This document shows positions 40,601 to 44,656 of a stretch of DNA of 44,656 bases, piece after piece (positions within the stretch are counted from its first letter, which is position 1; each line of letters starts with the position of its first letter). Below the pieces are notes generated by a model. The model was not told where the DNA came from and made no database searches. It saw only the letters and a program-made list of their open reading frames with translations. Source of the stretch: a virus; the IMG/VR virus record IMGVR_UViG_3300025889_000212, positions 1-44,656 of that record; one strand, written 5' to 3'. The translations under genes were made by a program, and so were the position numbers.

Positions 40601-42666
40601 TTAACCATGCCGCTGTTGGTTACAAAACCTTCTTCGTTGTTTGTAATGGTTTCAGTAACTATGCCGATGGTGTCAGCAGAGTTGGCGTCATTATTTGCCT
40701 GAGCCAAATCCACTTTGGGCCGCTGTCCTTGAGCACCGCTAATCCGAACGCACTGGTAGTTGGCTTCTAGCAGGTCTGCGCCAGTCTTATTAACAACACG
40801 AATGACTTGTTCTTGACCAAGCTGTAGTGTAACATTATTACCCTTGAGGCGCAAGTCCATCGTGCCGTCAGCGTCATTCCACTGCATCCTGCCGACTTCA
40901 AGCGCAGATGTCGGAGTTAGGTCAGCTTGCAGGAAGCCCGTAGTGAGTCCATACTCGCCAAGGTTTACGTTGCCAGTTGCTCCAGTGTAGGGAACTTTGG
41001 CATCGAGCGCAGCTTGCAAGTCTGTTTGAGCAGCCAGCGTACCAGTGATGCTTCCCCAGATAGCAGCGCTTGGGTCTACACCACCTGTAGTTTTGAAGTA
41101 AATTGTGTTCGGGTCAGTACCCGTACCATCGACCTGTACGTGGTATCCGTCGATTTTATCGGAGTTTACGGCAGTTGCCGTAGCTCCCAAATAGTTGCTA
41201 TCGCTTTGTGTTTTAGTGTAAGCATCTGTAATGCCATATCCAGCGATTGTTGTAGGTGTGCCGGAAACATCCACCCAGTCAACAGAAACAGTACCACCTG
41301 TGGTTTTCAGGTAGATTGTATTAGGGTCGGTTCCCGTGCCGTCAACCTGCACGTGATAGCCGTCAACTTTATCTGAATTTACTGCCGTAGCACTGATGCC
41401 TAGGAAACGGGCGTCGCTCTCTGTCTCCGTAAAGACGTCAGTTATGCCATACCCTGCGACTGTTGTTGGGGTGTTTAGAACATTATCCCAATCGACAGAT
41501 ATTTCACCGCCAGTTGTCTTAAAGTAAATAGTATTTGGGTCAGTGCCAGTTCCGTCTACCTGAACATTATACCCGTCAACTTTATCAGAGTTGACAGCGG
41601 TTGCATTGATTCCTAAAAATCTAGCGTCAGACTCAGTTTCGGTGAAGGCGTCCGTAATTCCATAACCAGCCAATGTAGTTGGGGTGTTGGATACGTCATC
41701 CCAATCCACCGAGATTGTTCCGCCCGTGGTTTTGAAATAGATAGTGTTGGGGTCTGTGCCCGTGCCATCTACTTGTACGTTATAACCATCGACGCTTGCA
41801 GCATTGATGTTCCAGTTGCCAGTAGCATATGTACCATTCACCAACGCATTGTAAAGGTCGGTTTGGTCTACGATGGAGCCAGAGATGTCACCCCAAATTG
41901 CGGCGCTAGGGTCAGTGCCGCCAGTGGTACGGAAGTAAATAGTATTAGGATTAGTGCCAGCCTCATCAACAGCTACGTGGTAGCCGTCAACCGTCTCAGC
42001 ATTACCCAAGATGTTAATGTTCCAATTACCACTTGCCCCGCCACCAGTCTTTGTTGGGGCGTCATTAGCAATCTCTGCATTAACAAACGCAGTGGTGGCA
42101 ACTTGTGTGGTGTTTGTGCCAACAGCAGCCGTTGGCGCTGTCGGAACGCCCGTCAACGCTATGTCTTCAAAATTAATCTCAGACAGGTCAGTAGAAACTT
42201 CTAAGTAGTTGGGGCCCTCGTCAAAGGCGATGCCGTTCCCAGCAATTAACGAATACTCGTTAGTTAAGGTTGGGTGGGGGCTAACAACTAAATACTTTGC
42301 ATCTTTAGGAGCGACGTTAAGCGTAGGGGTCAGAACATTAAGGTCTGACGTCCAAAAACGCTCCCCTCCTGTTGTAGAGGCCAACACCATGCCATCGGCT
42401 ACAGGTGCACCCAAATAGTCTTCTTTGGTGTCCAGCTGGCTTTTATTAACGGCGTCAGCACCTTCAGTGCCGTCTTCTACGTTAATAACTTTATGCCCAT
42501 CCATATCCAACGCATCAAGCATGTGGTTGGGAAGGCTGTTGTCTTCACGACTTAACATCTTCTCGAATTCATCTTCGATTTGACGGTAGCCGTTATTAAT
42601 TGTGGTGAGTTGAGCCTGAATATTCCCCGTGTTTACCAGCGTTGGGAGAGTCGGTTTGTTAGCCAT
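37636..42666 (-). CDS. Giant tail fibre with S74 intramolecular chaperone, 1676 aa
   Basis: Host-binding fibre. N-terminus: the LSREDNSLPNHMLDALDMDG anchor module. The region 40193-42000 holds five or six tandem VDGYxVQVDGTGTDPNTIY units. Further on are YYDxxNxAYYLDP...SMVVAG units and TERMRI beta-helix motifs. The C-terminus (last 100 residues, AYSDIRVKDNVESI...YAGVIAQEIEQVLP) is a peptidase S74 chaperone that trims itself after trimer folding; its SDIRxK start is complete. Confidence 0.93.
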   Translation of the reverse strand: MANKPTLPTLVNTGNIQAQLTTINNGYRQIEDEFEKMLSREDNSLPNHMLDALDMDGHKVINVEDGTEGADAVNKSQLDTKEDYLGAPVADGMVLASTTGGERFWTSDLNVLTPTLNVAPKDAKYLVVSPHPTLTNEYSLIAGNGIAFDEGPNYLEVSTDLSEINFEDIALTGVPTAPTAAVGTNTTQVATTAFVNAEIANDAPTKTGGGASGNWNINILGNAETVDGYHVAVDEAGTNPNTIYFRTTGGTDPSAAIWGDISGSIVDQTDLYNALVNGTYATGNWNINAASVDGYNVQVDGTGTDPNTIYFKTTGGTISVDWDDVSNTPTTLAGYGITDAFTETESDARFLGINATAVNSDKVDGYNVQVDGTGTDPNTIYFKTTGGEISVDWDNVLNTPTTVAGYGITDVFTETESDARFLGISATAVNSDKVDGYHVQVDGTGTDPNTIYLKTTGGTVSVDWVDVSGTPTTIAGYGITDAYTKTQSDSNYLGATATAVNSDKIDGYHVQVDGTGTDPNTIYFKTTGGVDPSAAIWGSITGTLAAQTDLQAALDAKVPYTGATGNVNLGEYGLTTGFLQADLTPTSALEVGRMQWNDADGTMDLRLKGNNVTLQLGQEQVIRVVNKTGADLLEANYQCVRISGAQGQRPKVDLAQANNDANSADTIGIVTETITNNEEGFVTNSGMVNNINTTGSLQGETWADGDLLYLSGTVAGGLTKVKPQAPTHTVIVGFVVYAHANHGKIFVKVDNGYEIDELHNVKINGIAGNNVLRYNSTLNVWENVAQTALSVGDANTVDGYHVQVDGTGTDPNTIYFKTTGGGIGVDWDDISNTPTTVAGYGITDAVTTSGNQTIGGTKTFSSTISGSVSGNAGTVTNGVYTTGNQTVGGVKTLSSNPIFSDGGFQYFYHASDHIAYYKKTGAYNWYWRRNDTGLAGGANDTTLMDLNDSGSLTAYGDIRAPVFYDYNNTAYYLNPADTGTSMVVAGNVGIGTTSPINKLTISGSSLASGELGTFAITGNTTAKRLAMGVDSTSTMYSWVQSVESGVGFRSLSLQPLGGNVGIGTTSPTFRLVSANSSTDGGWLYSTGAVSILGLGGYSGATDGAFSLRYNRSSGSITFNGGNRDTPTERMRIDSSGNLGIGTTSPTLARLVVASPANSPSLLLTDNTQSTLTVKHESGNLLTYEVNGTATQRWVGNGSERMRINGSGKVLVGAGATASLGKLVVSEASSGTAVIALESQGSWNSTIACTSTGNLVLRNNGASDRMVFDPYGNIITYGPMFASIYYDNDNSAYYLDPANSGTSMVVAGDVVASNLKTSANTALSLGLSAGTAFNTGGAAIALRGSTTGYNNNGMEFYAGNSERMRIASNGSVGIARVPDTSFALDVGGEVRIINAVGGGFGGTFRLYNSSAGATNPAKHFRIGSTGHLEIINSAYNAVPFVFTDSGSFYAGESVQAPIYYDVNNTAFYVDPSNTGTALNVAGAIQLPNNKSLLFRNVANTASASFLLQSDDNFVVYNASSAPIMSFGQGASTSAVYGANASNRMIVNGSSNIISFNVDGTEKLTINGSGNLVATGNVTAYSDIRVKDNVESIEGAIGKLNQIRGVTYTRTDLEDKERKYAGVIAQEIEQVLPEAVFDNGKVKAVDYNATIALLIEAVKEQQGQINELKLTIEQLKGN
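40193..41980 (-). repeat. Tandem fibre repeats with scrambled codons
   Basis: Six copies of the protein motif VDGTGTDPNTIY(F/L)KTTGG (the last more divergent: EAGTNPNTIYFRTTGG) occur near 40206, 41085, 41307, 41509, 41723 and 41920. Five of them form blocks of roughly 200-230 nt with TPTTxAGYGIT. The amino acids are nearly identical, but the DNA differs at many synonymous sites in every pair. Confidence 0.8.
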
Positions 42667-42675
42667 GAGTTCTCC

Positions 42676-42912
42676 TTATGGGATGTAGAGGGATGCGTTG
42701 TACGGATTACGGGCCCAAAGGGGAACTGAATTAGCAACATAGAACTTCTGAAGCATATCCGTGAATGAGCCAGTGTAGCCCAAGCCAACAAGATATTTAT
42801 ACCACATATCACCCACACTGGTGTACGTAGGAGTACCCAGAGCAGTCATTAACTTTGATTTTGTGTAATCAGCAAGGCTTTTACCAGCCAGTGCTACTTC
42901 TAAATCGCTCAT
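42676..42912 (-). CDS. Small hypothetical protein before the fibre gene, 78 aa
   Basis: Helical N-terminus (MSDLEVALAGKSLADYTK) and aromatic C-terminus (WARNPYNASLYIP). Ten nt before the fibre gene start and five nt after the peptidase gene. It may be a fibre-assembly partner. Not recognised. Confidence 0.65.
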   Translation of the reverse strand: MSDLEVALAGKSLADYTKSKLMTALGTPTYTSVGDMWYKYLVGLGYTGSFTDMLQKFYVANSVPLWARNPYNASLYIP

Positions 42913-42917
42913 TATTC

Positions 42918-43226
42918 TTATTCTTCTCTTGAGATGCCGAATCCGCCCTTGCTAGAGAGGATGGCTTGTGCCAGATATTCGCTGAATGCGTCTACAAAGC
43001 CCTCGTCTTTGCTCAACTCTTCCCGTCCCATTGTGTCCAACACAGCATGCACAAGCTCGTGCACGAAGGTTTGGTGGTAGAAAGTGTCGGGATTGCGCCT
43101 TGAGGGTTTGCGTAAGCGCATTGTCTTTGTTTCATTGTTCCATTCGCCCCAAGCTTCCTTTAGTGGGACATCTTTCAGTACATTAACTGTGTGCGCCCCT
43201 AGCTGAAACTTGTCTGGAATGAACAT
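42918..43226 (-). CDS. Zinc metallopeptidase-like protein (HExxH), 102 aa
   Basis: HELVH at 56-60 gives two zinc ligands and the catalytic Glu, and acids at E75 and E83 can supply the third ligand. The compact fold is like ImmA/IrrE or SprT-type domains. Target unknown: host regulators or a virion protein are both possible. Its ATG overlaps the upstream stop (TAATG). Confidence 0.75.
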   Translation of the reverse strand: MFIPDKFQLGAHTVNVLKDVPLKEAWGEWNNETKTMRLRKPSRRNPDTFYHQTFVHELVHAVLDTMGREELSKDEGFVDAFSEYLAQAILSSKGGFGISREE

Positions 43227-43387
43227 TATCTACCCTTTTTCTTCATAACGACCTTTTTAGCACCTTTGTGGCTCTTTCCAGCCATAATAGTGCCATCAGG
43301 CATCTTATGTGTTTGTTTTTTCTTGGATTTCTTCTTGCCGTACTGCTGACTTTCTACAAAAGCACCTGTATTTCCACTAGTTTGCAT
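43226..43387 (-). CDS. Very basic small protein, 53 aa
   Basis: Both ends use TAATG overlaps (43385-43389 and 43224-43228), which is strong support for a gene this short. Lys-rich (YGKKKSKKKQTHKMPDGTIM and KKVVMKKKGR). Likely binds nucleic acid or a virion component; unknown. Confidence 0.65.
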   Translation of the reverse strand: MQTSGNTGAFVESQQYGKKKSKKKQTHKMPDGTIMAGKSHKGAKKVVMKKKGR

Positions 43388-43653
43388 TAGTTTTTTCCGC
43401 CTTTAGCTTTGCCAGACTTGGGCTGCAGCTTCCCGCCCTGTGAATGTGAGGCTTTGGCACTCTGGACGCGCAAATTGCTGCGTCCTGTACCACCACCCTT
43501 GGTTAAGGGCTTCTTATGGTCAACCACCTTGCCGTCACCCTTGCTAACTTTGCCCTCACGCATCAACTCCCTACGGGCTTTGTTACGCTTGGCTCGTTCT
43601 TTAACACGCTCAGGCCGTTCAGCAAGGCGTTCTTTCGTATAATCTCTAGGCAT
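43387..43653 (-). CDS. HNH-like small basic phage protein, 88 aa
   Basis: I start it at ATG 43653 (MPRDYTKERLAERPER), which overlaps the previous stop. VDHKKPLTKGGGTGRSNLRV matches a widespread short HNH-type phage protein, but later HNH residues are poor, so it may be a non-catalytic relative. Rich in Lys, Arg and Gly. Confidence 0.75.
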   Translation of the reverse strand: MPRDYTKERLAERPERVKERAKRNKARRELMREGKVSKGDGKVVDHKKPLTKGGGTGRSNLRVQSAKASHSQGGKLQPKSGKAKGGKN

Positions 43654-43925
43654 TAGGAACATCCCCATCTTTTCAAAGAAGCAGCCTTTCTTGTAGGACG
43701 ACCCTTCTCATCCGTCATAGGGCCCTTCATTCCACTCATACGGGCACAGAAGCTCTTCTTCCTACCTGCATCAGCCTTCGTCTTCGGATTGGGCGCAGGA
43801 GCCTTCAGGTTGCTTCCTGTGGCTGCGTTATACTTCGCCCTGCCCTTAGCCGTCAGGCCAGCACCCTTGGACACGGGAAGCTTCTCCCCGCGACCAACAG
43901 CCAAACTTACGCCCTTCTTAGCCAT
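43653..43925 (-). CDS. Conserved small basic phage protein (DUF6321-like), 90 aa
   Basis: The segment GAGLTAKGRAKYNAATG...KTKADAGRKKSFCARMSGM matches what I recall of DUF6321, a small podovirus/cyanophage family of unknown role. The C-terminus ends in RKAASLKRWGCS. High Lys/Arg content suggests contact with DNA or the virion core. Confidence 0.75.
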   Translation of the reverse strand: MAKKGVSLAVGRGEKLPVSKGAGLTAKGRAKYNAATGSNLKAPAPNPKTKADAGRKKSFCARMSGMKGPMTDEKGRPTRKAASLKRWGCS

Positions 43926-44094
43926 TTCTCTTTTTCCCAGCTTTGTTTAAGGCAATAGCAATAGCTTGCTTCCTAGGCTTCCCATGCTCCATGTTCAGCT
44001 TAATGTCATTACGAACCTGCTTTCTAACCTGAGCATTGTGTAGGGTTTGCAAGGACTTGCTCTTGTCCTTCACAACCTTCGGCTTGTTACGCAT
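43918..44094 (-). CDS. Small basic protein (DUF6496-like), 58 aa
   Basis: ATG 44094 overlaps the upstream stop, and its end overlaps the next gene by 8 nt. The C-terminal HGKPRKQAIAIALNKAGK matches the DUF6496 signature (RKQAIAIAL). The rest is Lys/Gln-rich and helical. Function unknown. Confidence 0.7.
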   Translation of the reverse strand: MRNKPKVVKDKSKSLQTLHNAQVRKQVRNDIKLNMEHGKPRKQAIAIALNKAGKKRNG

Positions 44095-44306
44095 CACTTT
44101 TTCTTCTTAGGCTCAGGCTTCATCTTGGCTTTCTTAGCGTCAGCCTCAGCCTTACCCTTAAACTTGTTGGAAATAGCAGGAAACGCTCCCTGTATCTTCT
44201 TGCCAAGCTCTTCCGTAGGCTTACGCATGCCGGACATTTTGTCACGAATCTTCTCACCAAAGTCTTTCTCTGGTTTCTTGGGAGCTGGTTTCTGACCCTT
44301 GGGCAT
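44094..44306 (-). CDS. First gene of the leftward operon: Lys/Pro-rich protein, 70 aa
   Basis: Follows the strong leftward promoter by about 40 nt; ribosome site AAGGAATAAG. Low-complexity Lys, Pro and Ala (MPKGQKPAPKKPEKDFGEK ... PEPKKKK). No family recognised. As first gene it should be among the most expressed in the operon. Confidence 0.7.
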   Translation of the reverse strand: MPKGQKPAPKKPEKDFGEKIRDKMSGMRKPTEELGKKIQGAFPAISNKFKGKAEADAKKAKMKPEPKKKK

Positions 44307-44352
44307 ATCTTATTCCTTGTCGGTTTGTGAGAGTGGTGTCCTTCTACACCTA

Positions 44353-44381
44353 ATTATACCAAGAATAAAACCCAATGTCAA
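44353..44381 (-). promoter_or_regulatory. Perfect sigma70 promoter for the leftward operon
   Basis: On the minus strand TTGACA (44381-44376), 17-nt spacer, and TATAAT (44358-44353) with an extended -10 TGG directly before. The -35 is preceded by AAAAAGC. This is as good a host promoter as can be drawn from sequence. It starts the 29-kb structural operon. Confidence 0.9.
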
Positions 44382-44412
44382 GCTTTTTTTGTAAATATCT
44401 CACTTTAGCATA

Positions 44413-44450
44413 GGTGAGCGAGCCAGATGCTCCACCAAGGCGAGCGAACC
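44413..44450. promoter_or_regulatory. Direct repeats between divergent promoters
   Basis: GGTGAGCGAGCC (44413-44424) and GGCGAGCGAACC (44439-44450) are 12-nt near-identical repeats with two differences, 26 nt apart, lying between the leftward promoter and the rightward promoter. They could be operators for a regulator of both arms. Confidence 0.45.
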
Positions 44451-44470
44451 GCATTTACTTAAAAATACTA

Positions 44471-44493
44471 GCCACCCCTATTGACAGGGTGGC
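44471..44493 (-). terminator. Hairpin overlapping the rightward -35 box
   Basis: GCCACCC/GGGTGGC forms a 7-bp stem with a 9-nt loop. On the minus strand it is followed, after a few nt, by TATTTTT, so it may stop leftward read-through from the AT-rich end. The rightward -35 box TTGACA lies in the loop and first stem base of the plus strand. Confidence 0.5.
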
Positions 44494-44509
44494 AGAAGTG
44501 TGTTAAAAT
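44481..44509 (+). promoter_or_regulatory. Rightward sigma70 promoter near the right end
   Basis: TTGACA (44481-44486), 17-nt spacer, and TAAAAT (44504-44509). If the molecule is joined end to end, this transcript runs through the AT-rich block into the left-end leader region and the early genes. It faces away from the leftward operon promoter. Confidence 0.75.
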
Positions 44510-44519
44510 AAATATTTAT

Positions 44520-44656
<137 letters not shown>

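Noticed and set aside
40193-41980. CRISPR-like array
   Set aside because: The repeats are protein repeats inside a fibre gene, are not identical in DNA, and have no short-palindrome units or cas genes.

Overview
The window looks like one essentially complete genome of a lytic, T7-like podovirus (about 44.5 kb unique sequence). The evidence is a family A DNA polymerase, primase and DnaB-type helicase, T7-type portal, terminase, tail tubular proteins A and B, and three internal virion (core) proteins. I see no phage RNA polymerase, integrase or recognisable repressor. With a monomeric, B12-dependent ribonucleotide reductase this gene set resembles RNA-polymerase-less podoviruses of the SIO1/cobavirus kind; that placement is inference. 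The host is probably a proteobacterium: there are consensus sigma70 promoters, DnaA boxes of the E. coli type, and a Gram-negative lysis cassette with Rz/Rz1 spanins.

Layout. The two ends carry the same AT-rich sequence (1-135 and 44520-44656), so the molecule is circular, or terminally redundant, or was closed by assembly overlap. Positions 1-923 are non-coding: an AT-rich hairpin block, a GC-richer stretch with several small stem-loops, two perfect DnaA boxes, an IHF-like site and the first rightward promoter. Positions 924-6599 hold small early genes followed by primase, an HNH endonuclease and helicase. Positions 6696-11759 hold a DNA polymerase split into two genes around a 59-codon gene, an SSB-like protein, a flap-type exonuclease, tRNA-Arg(TCT), tRNA-Thr(TGT), an HNH protein, a DUF3310 protein and a DnaQ/PolB-like exonuclease. 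Positions 11756-14804 hold a small HTH protein, nrdJ, a zinc-ribbon protein and a 2OG-Fe(II) oxygenase-like protein. A bidirectional terminator at 14809-14836 separates this from the leftward late operon.

The late operon reads leftward from 44306 to 14835: small basic proteins, a metallopeptidase, a giant S74-type tail fibre, accessory tail proteins, lysis genes (two membrane proteins, M15 endolysin, Rz with nested Rz1), small terminase, two fibre-like proteins, large terminase, portal, two small proteins, scaffold, capsid, decoration protein, tail tubular A and B, a GNAT acetyltransferase, three internal virion proteins and a virion muramidase. Most junctions are ATGA or TAATG overlaps, which implies translational coupling.

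Working together: the rightward genes prepare the host, copy DNA and make deoxynucleotides; the leftward genes build, package and release particles. Both arms appear to be driven by near-perfect host sigma70 promoters, including a divergent pair at 44353-44509 and one inside the portal gene. The most unusual features are the precise fission of the polymerase gene by a 184-nt insert, the host-type origin signals, a membrane-protein frame overlapping the exonuclease gene, a recurring AGCTTGAC context at the -35 boxes, and tail-fibre repeats whose protein sequence is conserved while their codons are scrambled.
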